Of a stretch of DNA of 41,728 nucleotides, positions 26,634 through 34,683 are shown piece by piece. Every line of letters starts with the position of its first letter. Within the stretch, counting starts at the first letter, position 1. This DNA comes from Clostridia bacterium (lineage in GTDB: Bacteria; Bacillota_A; Clostridia; Christensenellales; Aristaeellaceae): the NCBI GenBank assembly GCA_017397695.1, contig JAFQIF010000013.1, positions 1-41,728 on the forward strand, in the 5' to 3' direction. A program made the position numbers and the translations under genes. The notes under the pieces were generated by a model. It saw nothing but the letters and a program-made list of their open reading frames with translations. It did not search any database and was not told the DNA's origin.

Positions 26634-26660
26634 GCGTGCGCGGCAGGGAGCCGCGCACGC
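26634..26660 (+). other. GC-rich hairpin upstream of the YczE-like gene
   Basis: A perfect 11-bp stem (26634-26644 with 26650-26660) with loop AGGGA ends 32 nt before the start codon. It is followed only by TTTGGG, so it may be a leader structure rather than a terminator. The rest of 26528-26692 shows no gene. Confidence 0.55.
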
Positions 26661-26692
26661 TTTGGGCAGATGAATGACGGAGGTATACAGGA

Positions 26693-27331
26693 ATGAACAA
26701 GAGACGAATTCTGCTTTCTGCTGCGGGCGTGATCATTTCGGCCGTCTGCGTGGGTGCATTCAAGCTGGCAGCGATGGGTGTGGACCCGTTTCAGTCGCTG
26801 ATGAGCGGCCTGGATGCGCTGATTCCGATTCCCTTCGGCACGCTGTACGTGATCGTGAACGCGGTGCTGCTGCTCTTTGCACTGGCGTTTGACCGCCACT
26901 ATATCGGCATTGCTACGTTTATCAATCTGTTCCTGCTGGGTTACGTGGTGGAATTCTCCTATGCGACGCTGCAGGCGGTTTTCCCGGCCCCCGGCATGAT
27001 CACGCGGATAGTCAGCTTTATTCTGGGCTTTGTGTTTTTGTGCCTGGGTTCCTCGCTGTATATCACGGCGGATCTAGGCGTATCCACCTATGATGCCATT
27101 GCGCTGATCATGAGCGGCAAGTGGAAGCTGGGCAAGTTCAAGTATATCCGCATCTGCACGGACCTGGTGTGCATCGTCTGCGGCATTGCGATGTATCTGC
27201 TCAGCGGCGGCGAGCCGGGGTTGATCACGACCTTTGTGGGCGTGGGCACGATCCTGACGGCCTTTTTCATGGGCCCGCTGATCGACGTGTTCAATCGCCG
27301 GGTGGCGATCCCCCTGCTGAATAAAAAGTAA
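26693..27331 (+). CDS. YczE/YyaS/YitT-family integral membrane protein
   Basis: This 212-residue protein has five to six hydrophobic helices. Family features are the early GAFKLAAMGVDPFQSLMSGL (about 22-41), FGTLYVIVNAVLLLFAL and the central LGSSLYITADLGVSTYDAIAL near residue 118. The function of this family is not established; membrane transport is often assumed. The ATG at 26693 has GGAGG about 12 nt upstream. It is a single gene closed by a terminator and unrelated in sequence to its neighbours. Confidence 0.8.
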   Translation: MNKRRILLSAAGVIISAVCVGAFKLAAMGVDPFQSLMSGLDALIPIPFGTLYVIVNAVLLLFALAFDRHYIGIATFINLFLLGYVVEFSYATLQAVFPAPGMITRIVSFILGFVFLCLGSSLYITADLGVSTYDAIALIMSGKWKLGKFKYIRICTDLVCIVCGIAMYLLSGGEPGLITTFVGVGTILTAFFMGPLIDVFNRRVAIPLLNKK

Positions 27332-27343
27332 TATGCGTCATAT

Positions 27344-27377
27344 ACCCCGTCGGATGGCAGATTCCGGCGGGGTTTTG
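27344..27377 (+). terminator. Terminator of the YczE-like gene
   Basis: An 11-bp stem with one G-T wobble (27344-27354 with 27363-27373) ends in TTTT, 12 nt after the stop codon. Confidence 0.85.
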
Positions 27378-27510
27378 CTTTGCGGAAAGTCGACGGTTTA
27401 CCATTTTTTTACAAAGGTTTTGCACCAAAGTGCCGTCGAATTGACACGGCGGATGTATCCTGTATCCGCCCCCCCAGGGAACGCACTGTGTGTATCTGTG
27501 AAGATTCAGT
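27378..27510. other. Intergenic stretch with no gene seen
   Basis: The gap 27332-27696 is 365 nt. After the terminator, this part has a T7 run and a C7 run but no convincing ORF, hairpin or promoter. A weakly supported open frame crosses it and also crosses the terminator and the next promoter, so it was not called. Confidence 0.5.
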
Positions 27511-27589
27511 CTTATTTGCTTAAAATAAGTTTGACTTTCTATTGTGAGTTAGGTATACTGTTTATATTGAACGATGCATTGATGTTCAA
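27511..27589 (+). promoter_or_regulatory. Promoter of the Ugp-like operon with two flanking inverted repeats
   Basis: TTGACT (27531-27536) and TATACT (27554-27559) are 17 bp apart, with a start near 27566. CTTATTT-N5-AAATAAG (27511-27529) directly abuts the -35 box. TTGAAC-N11-GTTCAA (27567-27589) covers the start of the transcript. The first is placed like an activator or UP-type element, the second like a repressor site. Neither resembles the LacI operators upstream. Confidence 0.68.
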
Positions 27590-27606
27590 AACAGACAAAA
27601 TGTCAT

Positions 27607-27654
27607 GCAGAGCACTCTGCTTGTGTGAATGGGGCTGAAACGCATGTGCGTTTC
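27607..27654 (+). promoter_or_regulatory. Two palindromes in the leader of the Ugp-like operon
   Basis: GCAGAG-CA-CTCTGC (27607-27620) and GAAACGCA-TG-TGCGTTTC (27637-27654) both lie between the predicted start and the binding-protein gene. They could be operators or leader-RNA hairpins. AAACGCATGTG from the second recurs in the araB promoter. Confidence 0.5.
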
Positions 27655-27696
27655 CATAGATCGACAACTTTATTTCAGAAAGGATGGCCTGAAACT

Positions 27697-28989
27697 ATGA
27701 AGAAACTCGTCGCTCTCCTTCTCGCCGTGCTCCTGCTGGTGCCGACCCTGGCGCTGGCTGCTTCTGAGTACGATGTTACCGAACCGATCACCATCAAGTG
27801 GTGGCATGCGCATGAGGATCAGTACAATGATTACCTGAACTACATGGTCGACAAGTTCAATGCCGAGAACGGCATGGGCATCACGGTCGAGCCCGTGTAT
27901 ATCGGCGCGTATGCTGAGATCAACACCCAGTTCATCGCGGCTGCGGCTGCCGGCACCGGCACCGTTCCGGCCCTGCTGACCTGCAACACCTCCTATCCGG
28001 CCAGCTATGGCAACGACGGCCTGTGCGAGATCCTCGATCCGTACATCGACGCGTATGACTACGACGTGGAAGACTTCGGCGAGGGCCTGATCGCCTCCAC
28101 CAGCTTCGACGACGAGCAAATCGCGCTCCCGTACCTGATCTCTACCCAGGTCATGTACTACAACAAGACCGCGGCCGAGGCCGAAGGCATCGAAATGCCC
28201 AAGACCCTGGACGAGATGGAAGCGTTCCTGGAAAAGGCCACCATCTTCAACGAGGACGGCACCACCAAGCGTTACGGCACCGTGTTCGGCGGCTGGGACT
28301 ACTGGTACTATGAGATGCTCTACAAGAACAACGGCGTTGAGACCGTCCTGGAAGACGGCACCACCGACGTCAACAGCGAGAAGAGCGTCGAAATCACCAA
28401 CAAGATCAAGGAATGGATCGACAAGGGCTACGCCTACTATGCCTTCGGCACCGGCGCTTCCAGCAACATGCGTCAGCTGTTCTGGGATGGCGGCGCGTTC
28501 AGCGTGTTCCATACCTCTTCTCTGTATGACACCTATGTCCAGAACGTCGGCGACGCTTTCGAAGTCGGCATGGCGTGGTGCCCGGGCGGCAACGACGGCG
28601 AAACCTTCAAGTCCGAGGTTGGCGGCGCTGCCATCCTGATCCCGGCTGCTGCTTCTCAGGCGGAAAAGAATGCTGCCTGGCAGTTCCTCATGTTCATGAC
28701 CAGCCCCGAGATGAACCTCTACTGGGCTGACAAGACCGGCTACTTCCCGACCAAGGCTTCCGTCCAGGAGACCGAGGAATACGCCGAGTACCTCACCCGC
28801 AAGCCGGCGATGGCCGATATCGTTGCGATGGCTGGCTGGATCAACCCGCGCAACCAGAACCCGGCTTACGACGCCTGCGCTAACCTCTGGCGTACCGCGC
28901 TGAACGAGATCTTCAACAACGGCGCTCCGGTGCAGGAGACCCTCGATCAGCTGGCAATCGAAATCCAGGAGAATCTGGACGATCAGTAA
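27697..28989 (+). CDS. ugpB: CUT1 ABC transporter solute-binding protein, UgpB-like
   Basis: This 430-residue binding protein has a signal peptide (MKKLVALLLAVLLLVPTLALA, residues 1-21). Its binding domain resembles UgpB: IKWWHAHEDQYNDYLN near 31, a GGAAILIP stretch near 312, QAEKNAAWQFLMFM, and YWADKTGYFPTKASV near 344. The ATG at 27697 has AAGGA about 12 nt upstream, a slightly long spacing. The operon also encodes two permeases and a glycerophosphodiester phosphodiesterase. The likely ligand is therefore glycerol 3-phosphate or a glycerophosphodiester, although a sugar cannot be excluded. Confidence 0.82.
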   Translation: MKKLVALLLAVLLLVPTLALAASEYDVTEPITIKWWHAHEDQYNDYLNYMVDKFNAENGMGITVEPVYIGAYAEINTQFIAAAAAGTGTVPALLTCNTSYPASYGNDGLCEILDPYIDAYDYDVEDFGEGLIASTSFDDEQIALPYLISTQVMYYNKTAAEAEGIEMPKTLDEMEAFLEKATIFNEDGTTKRYGTVFGGWDYWYYEMLYKNNGVETVLEDGTTDVNSEKSVEITNKIKEWIDKGYAYYAFGTGASSNMRQLFWDGGAFSVFHTSSLYDTYVQNVGDAFEVGMAWCPGGNDGETFKSEVGGAAILIPAAASQAEKNAAWQFLMFMTSPEMNLYWADKTGYFPTKASVQETEEYAEYLTRKPAMADIVAMAGWINPRNQNPAYDACANLWRTALNEIFNNGAPVQETLDQLAIEIQENLDDQ

Positions 28990-29033
28990 TCGGCAGGCTG
29001 CTGTGATCTGACGATACAATCACTCAGCTCATC

Positions 29034-29063
29034 AGGGCGGAGGAGCTCGCTTCTCCGCCCTTT
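29034..29063 (+). terminator. Attenuating hairpin after the Ugp-like binding-protein gene
   Basis: A 9-bp stem (29034-29042 with 29053-29061) with a 10-nt loop is followed by TTAAGC. It is the third binding protein-permease junction in the window with such a hairpin. Confidence 0.75.
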
Positions 29064-29087
29064 AAGCTTAGAAATGAGGTTTAAGCT

Positions 29088-30818
29088 GTGAAAGACCGTA
29101 CGCTTGAGAAAGCCTATAAGGCACGCCAGAAGGAGCTGGAAAGGCGGCATATCTCGCCTGTGCAGCGCAGAGTCGGCCTGGTGCTGGTCATTGTCGGCCT
29201 GCTGTGCATGGTGGTCGGCGCCTTTGGCTACATGGTCGGCGATCTGCAGGTTGGCACCTTCCGCGATTATGCCAATCAGGTGTTCATCGCCCGCGAAGCG
29301 GCGCAGAGCGCCGGTACGAAGGTGTCCGGTGCGCTGGATATGGACGGCGAAGAGAGCGGCGTTCATGTGTTCTATGCCACGTATGAAACTACGACCGAGA
29401 CGGGCGTGATCAACGCCATGGACTTTGACGTCGAGGAAACCAAGAAATCCCTCAAGGGCGAGAATCTACAGTTCCCCGGTACCAAGGATTACACCAATCT
29501 GGTCATTGCTGAGGAAAAGCCCGTCACGCTGGACAACGGCATGGAATTCGCCCAGTCTGTCAAGCTGCGCGGCGCGGGCACCAGCAAGTACCGCAGCCTC
29601 AAGCTGACGGTGGATGCCCCTGGTGCGCTGAGCGTGTACGCCGTATCCTCTCTGGCGGATGAAGCGCGCAACCTGGTGCTCTACAGCGCCAAGGACGGCA
29701 GCGAAATCGCCTCTGCGATGGCGCCTGCCGCCGGCAGCGTCAGCGGCGCGCTTGCCCCGCTTACCTTTGCCTTCAAGGACAGCGGCACCTACTATCTGTC
29801 CACCAAGGGCGAGATTCCGCTTGCTCCGCTGAGCATGATCATGAACCTGGCAATCATCATCCTGCTTGCAGGCGTGGTGCTCGTGTTCAACGGCGTCATG
29901 ATGATGAGCCAGCGCTGGGAGCGCATGAAAGATCTGTTCTGCGTGGAGCCGGCCCTGCTGTTCTTCCTGCTCTTTGTGTATTATCCGGTGATCGACCTGT
30001 TCCGTATCTCCTTTACGGACATGGGCATCCTGACCACCGGCATGCAGAAGTTTGTCGGCTGGGATAACTACAACTGGCTGTTCAATCAGTCCGGCGCGAA
30101 GTATTTCTGGGAGTCCCTGCGCATCACCGCGACCTACACCTTCTGGGAGGTTGCCATCACGCTGGTGGGCGGCATGCTGCTGGCGCTGCTGTTCAATCGC
30201 ATGTCCAGGGCATTCAACGTCATGCGTGCGTTTGTCTTCATGCCCAAGTACATCGCCGTTTCCACCTCCGCCGTCGTCTTCATGTGGATTCTCTACAGCC
30301 CGGCGGCCGCAGGCGCAAACCAGAGCGAAGGTATTCTCAACTACTTCCTCGCGCAGTTTGGCATCCAGGGTCCGCACTGGCTCATCGATGCGAATACCGC
30401 GCTGGCCGGCGTTCTCATTCTGACCGCCTGGCGCGTGGTCGGCTACGCGATGATGATCTATCTCTCGGCGATGCAGGGCATCCCGTCCGATTACTACGAG
30501 GCAGCCCGCATCGACGGCGCGGACGGTGTGCAGCAGTTCCGCTACATCACCATCCCGCTGCTCGCCCCGACTACCCTGTTCCTCTTCGTCACCACGTTTA
30601 TCGCCTCCATGAAGGTCTTCCAGAGCGTCGACGTCATGACCGGCGGCGGCCCGGGTACGGCCACCAACGTGATGGTGCAGTGGATCTACAACCTGACGTT
30701 CTCGGATTTCCGCACCGCGCGCGGCGCAGCGGTCTCCGTGGTGTTCTTCCTCATCCTGCTGGTGTGTACCGCGGCGACGATGAAGTACTCCAACAAGAAC
30801 GTCAACTACGATTCTTAA
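29088..30818 (+). CDS. ugpA: ABC transporter permease (UgpA-like) with N-terminal extracytoplasmic beta-domain
   Basis: This protein has 576 residues, about twice the usual 290-300. A cytoplasmic tail and a membrane helix (30-50) lead to about 195 residues outside the membrane, then a second helix (249-271), then a normal permease core from about 283 with EAA loop EAARIDGA at 471-478. The external segment ends in a beta-rich module (about 135-243: FAQSVKLRGAG, LTVDAPGALSVYAVSS, FKDSGTYYLST). In layout it recalls the beta-sandwich modules appended to bacterial pectate lyases; this is an inference from memory. Translation starts at GTG (29088), about 8 nt after GAGG. The reading frame is continuous, so it is a true fusion. 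Confidence 0.85.
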   Translation: MKDRTLEKAYKARQKELERRHISPVQRRVGLVLVIVGLLCMVVGAFGYMVGDLQVGTFRDYANQVFIAREAAQSAGTKVSGALDMDGEESGVHVFYATYETTTETGVINAMDFDVEETKKSLKGENLQFPGTKDYTNLVIAEEKPVTLDNGMEFAQSVKLRGAGTSKYRSLKLTVDAPGALSVYAVSSLADEARNLVLYSAKDGSEIASAMAPAAGSVSGALAPLTFAFKDSGTYYLSTKGEIPLAPLSMIMNLAIIILLAGVVLVFNGVMMMSQRWERMKDLFCVEPALLFFLLFVYYPVIDLFRISFTDMGILTTGMQKFVGWDNYNWLFNQSGAKYFWESLRITATYTFWEVAITLVGGMLLALLFNRMSRAFNVMRAFVFMPKYIAVSTSAVVFMWILYSPAAAGANQSEGILNYFLAQFGIQGPHWLIDANTALAGVLILTAWRVVGYAMMIYLSAMQGIPSDYYEAARIDGADGVQQFRYITIPLLAPTTLFLFVTTFIASMKVFQSVDVMTGGGPGTATNVMVQWIYNLTFSDFRTARGAAVSVVFFLILLVCTAATMKYSNKNVNYDS

Positions 30819-30830
30819 GGGGGCGAGAGT

Positions 30831-32222
30831 ATGCTGAGTCAAAAGAAGAAAATTGGTATTGTTTTGAAGCTTAGCGGATTTACGTCCCTGCTGCTGATCC
30901 TGCTCGGCATTCCGCTTGGCTGGAGCGTGGCCGCGCTCGCTGGCCTTGGCGTGCTGGGCGTGGCGCTGATTCTGTGTGCGCTGCCGCTCATGTGGGCGGA
31001 CGGCATCCGCAACCTGAAGAAGCGCGGTCCGCAGGGCAGCCATCTGCACAGGATGCGCCAGAGCGGCATGTTCGATCTGCTGGTGCTCTTTGCCGTGTTT
31101 GCGATTGTGCTGCTGGCGTTGGGCGTCTTCGGCGTGGTTACCTATAACACGACCTTTGCCAAGCATGCGCAGCTGGCGGCCGCAGGCGGCGCGCTGCCCA
31201 AGACGCTGGAAGAGGCCCGTCTGCTGGAGGGCTTCGTGGAGTACAACTTCACGAAGGATCTGAATATGTTCGCCAAGAACTATTCCGTGTTCTTCCTGAT
31301 TGCGGGCATCACGCTGGCGGTTGTGGCAGTTTGCCTGCTCTACATGCGCTTTGTGACCCCGATTGTCCGTGCGGACGACTCCTTGCGCATCGCGCATGGC
31401 GTGTATCGCAAGGTCGGCCAGATTGCGCTGGCGGTGTTCTTCACCCTGGTGATGCTCTTCCCGATCTACTGGATGATCATCTCATCCTTCAAGACGAGCA
31501 CCGAGCTCCTGGCCCCTGTGCCTACGCTCTGGCCGAAGGAATTCGTCTTTGAAAACTATCCCAACGTGCTCAACCGTGCGCCCTTTGCCAAGTACCTGAT
31601 CAACACCCTGGTCACCACCTGCGTCATCATGGTTACCGAGCTGACGATGGGCGTTGCGGCGGCATATGGCTTCTCCAAGGGCGAGTTCAAGGGCAGGGAC
31701 GGCCTGTTCATGCTCGTGCTCGGCGCGCTGATGGTGCCGATTCAGGTTACCTTTGTGCCCAGCTACGTGCTCATCTCCCGCCTGAATGCGATTGACACCT
31801 ACATGGGTATCATTCTGCCGAACCTGGTTAGCGCGTACTTTATCTTCATGCTGCGCCAGAACTTTATGGCGGTGGATGACAGCTACATCGAGGCCGGAAA
31901 GCTGGACGGCATGGGCCGCTTCCGCACGATTGTCAACGTCCTGTGTCCGATGTGCAAACCCACGCTGATCACGGTTTCCATCATCTCCTTCATCAATGGC
32001 TGGAACAACTACTTCTGGCCGAAGATGGTTACCAAGACGGAAGCCAGCCGTACGATTGCCGTCGGCGTTCAGCAGCTCAAGAACACGTTCGCCGGACAGG
32101 AGGTCTCCAACTACAACGAGATCATGGCGGGCGCCGTGATGGCTATCGTTCCGATCGTGCTGCTCTTCTTCTTCCTGCAGAAGTACATCATGACCGGCAT
32201 GAGCAAGGCTGCAATGAAGTAA
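30831..32222 (+). CDS. ugpE: ABC transporter permease (UgpE-like) with extra N-terminal membrane domain
   Basis: This 463-residue protein exceeds the usual 270-290 by about 180. The extension has four predicted helices (about 13-31, 33-53, 81-105, 150-172). An external stretch of about 45 residues (GVVTYNTTFAKHAQ...DLNMFAKN) lies between the third and fourth. The MalG-type core begins near 193 and carries EAGKLDGM at 354-361. The ATG at 30831 follows AAGGGGGCG. It is 12 nt behind the first permease, which is itself extended, so the two extensions may interact. Confidence 0.85.
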   Translation: MLSQKKKIGIVLKLSGFTSLLLILLGIPLGWSVAALAGLGVLGVALILCALPLMWADGIRNLKKRGPQGSHLHRMRQSGMFDLLVLFAVFAIVLLALGVFGVVTYNTTFAKHAQLAAAGGALPKTLEEARLLEGFVEYNFTKDLNMFAKNYSVFFLIAGITLAVVAVCLLYMRFVTPIVRADDSLRIAHGVYRKVGQIALAVFFTLVMLFPIYWMIISSFKTSTELLAPVPTLWPKEFVFENYPNVLNRAPFAKYLINTLVTTCVIMVTELTMGVAAAYGFSKGEFKGRDGLFMLVLGALMVPIQVTFVPSYVLISRLNAIDTYMGIILPNLVSAYFIFMLRQNFMAVDDSYIEAGKLDGMGRFRTIVNVLCPMCKPTLITVSIISFINGWNNYFWPKMVTKTEASRTIAVGVQQLKNTFAGQEVSNYNEIMAGAVMAIVPIVLLFFFLQKYIMTGMSKAAMK

Positions 32223-32240
32223 AATGGATGAATGTAACCG

Positions 32241-32268
32241 GAGGGAAACACGGGAAACGGTGTTTCCC
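32241..32268 (+). other. Intercistronic hairpin before the MBL-fold gene
   Basis: A 10-bp stem (32241-32250 with 32259-32268) is framed by an outer AATGGA/TCCATT pair (32222-32227 with 32272-32277). No T run follows, so it may tune downstream expression without ending transcription. Confidence 0.55.
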
Positions 32269-32326
32269 TTCGTCCATTGAATGCCCGGTATATGACATAA
32301 GCGATATATGGGCGGAGGAAATGACC

Positions 32327-33271
32327 ATGAAAAAAAGAGGACTGCTGATGCTCGCTGTGCTTCTGCTGGTCGCATTTGGCGCTGCGGCAGAGGAAAGCAG
32401 GTATACGCAGGTCTTTGATCCGGCGGGCGACGCGGGCAGACTGAGCATCCGTTTCCTGTGGCTGGGGCCGCAGGCGCCTGAAGCCGAAGATAAGCCCGGC
32501 GACTGCATGATCCTTATCTCGCCTGAGGGAAGGGTAATGGTGCTCGACGCGGGCCACCCGCTTTCAAGCGGCTATGTGATCGACGCGCTGGATGCGCTGG
32601 GCGTCACGCGTATCGATTATCTGGTGGCCTCGCATCCGCATATCGATCATATTGGCGGCTTTCCGGCGCTGATGGACCGCTATGAGATCGGCGCGCTCTA
32701 TTCCAGCGATCTTCAATATGACTCGTCCTCGTATTACCGCGCGTATATGGCGGAGATTGAGAAAAGGAACATCGAGCACGTGATCCTTCAGGAGGGCGAT
32801 GTGCTGATGTTCGGCGAGGACGTGCGTATCGATGTGCTGAATCCGCCCGCCGGCGTCGTGCCGACTGAGGCGGAGGAGCGCAACCGCACGGAGTTTATCA
32901 ACAACCAGTCCCTGGCGCTCAAGTTTACCTATGGCGAATCGACGATGCTGCTGGCAGGCGATCTGTATGTCGGCGGCGAGAAGGCGATCGCTGCGCGCTG
33001 GGGCGAGGCGCTGGACTGCGACGTGATGAAGGCCAACCATCATGGCGCGAATACATCTTCCTCAAAGGTGTGGCGCGATGCGGTCAGTCCGCAGATCACG
33101 TTCATCACCAGCGATGTGATTGAGGATATGAGCATCGCCAAGAAGTACGCCAAGGGTGAGCTGCAGATGTATCACACGCTGCTGGACGGCGCTGTATGCC
33201 TGCGCATGAATGCGGCGGGCGAATACAGCATTCTGACCGAGAAGGACAGGACGACGACCATGTTTGACTGA
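32327..33271 (+). CDS. Secreted metallo-beta-lactamase-fold hydrolase (ComEC C-terminal-like)
   Basis: This 314-residue protein has a signal peptide (MKKRGLLMLAVLLLVAFGAAA) and a metallo-beta-lactamase fold. The metal motif HPHIDH supplies His103, His105, Asp107 and His108. LLAGDLYVGGE and KANHHGANTSSS follow, as in ComEC-type and related MBL hydrolases. The ATG at 32327 is favoured over that at 32321 because GGAGG is then 8 nt away. Placed between Ugp-like permeases and a glycerophosphodiester phosphodiesterase, it may hydrolyse an extracellular phosphodiester (compare pneumococcal Pce, also MBL-fold). That role is inferred; a nuclease is an alternative. Confidence 0.82.
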   Translation: MKKRGLLMLAVLLLVAFGAAAEESRYTQVFDPAGDAGRLSIRFLWLGPQAPEAEDKPGDCMILISPEGRVMVLDAGHPLSSGYVIDALDALGVTRIDYLVASHPHIDHIGGFPALMDRYEIGALYSSDLQYDSSSYYRAYMAEIEKRNIEHVILQEGDVLMFGEDVRIDVLNPPAGVVPTEAEERNRTEFINNQSLALKFTYGESTMLLAGDLYVGGEKAIAARWGEALDCDVMKANHHGANTSSSKVWRDAVSPQITFITSDVIEDMSIAKKYAKGELQMYHTLLDGAVCLRMNAAGEYSILTEKDRTTTMFD

Positions 33272-33306
33272 AAGCCGTAAACAGGCAAATAAGGAGGAAA
33301 TACAAA

Positions 33307-34026
33307 ATGAAGGACACGCTGAAGATGAGCGTTGGCAAGCCGCAGATCATTGCGCATCGCGGCCTGAGCGGACTGGAGCGAGAGAATACCTGCGCAGCGT
33401 TTGTGGCTGCAGGCAACCGCAGCTATTTTGGCATTGAGACGGATATCCACCGCACGGTGGACGGCCAGTACATCGTTTATCACGACGACAACCTGATCCG
33501 CCTGCTGGGCGACGAGCGCGTGATCGAGGAGACAACCTTTGAAGAGCTGCGCAAGCTGCGCCTCAAGGATCATGACGAGATCGCCCGTGAGGACCTGGCG
33601 CTTCCGTCCCTGACGGAGTACATCCGCATCTGCAAGAAGTATGGCAAGGACAGCGTATTGGAGATCAAGAATCACTTTGAGCCGGAAGATATCCAGAACG
33701 TGATCGAGATCATTCGCGCCGAGGGCTGGCTGGAACGTACGATTTTCATTTCTTTCGATCTGCCCAATATGCTGTGCATCCGCGAGAAGCTGCCCGAGCA
33801 GCGCGCGCAGTATCTGGTGAAGAGCTTTGACGAGAGCGTGCTCAGCGTGCTCAAGGAGAAGCATCTGGATCTGGATATGTACTACGGCAACATGACCAAG
33901 GAAATCGTGGATACCTGCCACGAAAACGGCATTGTGGTCAATGTATGGACGGTGAACGAGCTGGCGGATGCCTTCCGCATGGCGGCGTACGGCGTGGACT
34001 TTATTACGACGAATATCATCGAGTGA
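33307..34026 (+). CDS. ugpQ: Glycerophosphodiester phosphodiesterase
   Basis: This 239-residue cytoplasmic enzyme cleaves glycerophosphodiesters to glycerol 3-phosphate and an alcohol. The active-site set is visible: His17-Arg18 (IIAHRG), ENT at 26-28, Glu44 and Asp46 (FGIETDIH) and His59 (VYHDD). Near the end come VNVWTVNE and GVDFITTN, which are typical of GDPD. There is no signal peptide, so the substrate must be imported, presumably by the transporter in the same operon. The ATG at 33307 follows AAGGAGG. Confidence 0.95.
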   Translation: MKDTLKMSVGKPQIIAHRGLSGLERENTCAAFVAAGNRSYFGIETDIHRTVDGQYIVYHDDNLIRLLGDERVIEETTFEELRKLRLKDHDEIAREDLALPSLTEYIRICKKYGKDSVLEIKNHFEPEDIQNVIEIIRAEGWLERTIFISFDLPNMLCIREKLPEQRAQYLVKSFDESVLSVLKEKHLDLDMYYGNMTKEIVDTCHENGIVVNVWTVNELADAFRMAAYGVDFITTNIIE

Positions 34027-34103
34027 CGGGAAGCGGCAGCGCATATCCCGCGCCGGATGATCGGCCGGGTTACGAAAAATGGATGTGAAACGAGGCGCTT
34101 TTC

Positions 34104-34451
34104 ATGATGCTTGAAATGATACTGTGTCTGATGGCGAGCGTGGCGATTGCGGCATACGGGATAAACCGGCGCAGGAAGGAAGTATTCCGTGAGGATCGGC
34201 ATCAGGATGAACTGCTTTGCATCGTGACGTTTCATGATCGCAGAGTTACTCTTCCGCTGATCGAGGGATATTTTGAGGAGGCGCAGATCCGGATTCTGGA
34301 TCTGGAGCGCAGCATCAAGCGGACAAACGGCGTGGATCTGTTCACCAATACATACAAGCTGTATCTTCCTCCGCATGTGGCACAGGCAGAAATTGTCAGC
34401 AGAATTTCCGGCTTTGCAACCGTGCAGCGCGTCCAGATCAAACCGCTGTGA
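34104..34451 (+). CDS. Small membrane-anchored protein with ACT-like (MgtC-tail-like) domain
   Basis: This 115-residue protein has one hydrophobic segment (residues 2-19) followed by a soluble domain. The domain reads like an ACT-type regulatory fold (LLCIVTFHDRRVTLPLIEGY, ILDLERSIKRTNGVDLF, AEIVSRISGFATVQRVQI). The ending resembles the C-terminal domain of MgtC/SapB proteins, but the MgtC membrane part is missing. Two adjacent ATGs (34104, 34107) follow GAGG. It probably belongs to the Ugp-like operon, 77 nt behind ugpQ. Its function is unknown, and it may be a remnant. Confidence 0.55.
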   Translation: MMLEMILCLMASVAIAAYGINRRRKEVFREDRHQDELLCIVTFHDRRVTLPLIEGYFEEAQIRILDLERSIKRTNGVDLFTNTYKLYLPPHVAQAEIVSRISGFATVQRVQIKPL

Positions 34452-34606
34452 AGCGGTACCTTTGGCGGGATGAACACGAACCCCAAAGCCGCCCGGCGGG
34501 CAGCCTGCGTACGCTATCTATGTCCAGCCATACGCGTTGTGTGGATATCATTGCAACGCTTTCGGAGCACAAGAACATCCGCGTGGTGCGTACGAGAAAT
34601 ATCTGA
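34452..34606 (+). pseudogene. Decayed second ACT-like tail in another frame
   Basis: After the stop of the small ACT-like gene, the -1 frame stays open to TGA at 34604-34606 and ends VDIIATLSEHKNIRVVRTRN. This parallels AEIVSRISGFATVQRVQI of the preceding gene position by position. An ATG at 34520 would give only 28 residues. A frameshifted or truncated duplicate of the preceding domain is the simplest reading. A terminator follows at once. Confidence 0.4.
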
Positions 34607-34609
34607 ATG

Positions 34610-34646
34610 AAAAAGCCCGCCGGCATGGTTGCACGGCGGGCTTTTT
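34610..34646 (+). terminator. Terminator of the Ugp-like operon
   Basis: A perfect 13-bp stem (34610-34622 with 34634-34646), including AAAAA/TTTTT ends, has an 11-nt loop. It starts 3 nt after the TGA of the decayed tail. Confidence 0.9.
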
Positions 34647-34683
34647 GCATCATGCAGAGAATTGTGCGCAGCGTAGGCAATTG

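Noticed and set aside
27333..27638. 101-codon plus-strand frame after the YczE-like gene
   Set aside because: It spans a strong terminator and the promoter of the next operon, has no ribosome site and resembles no protein.
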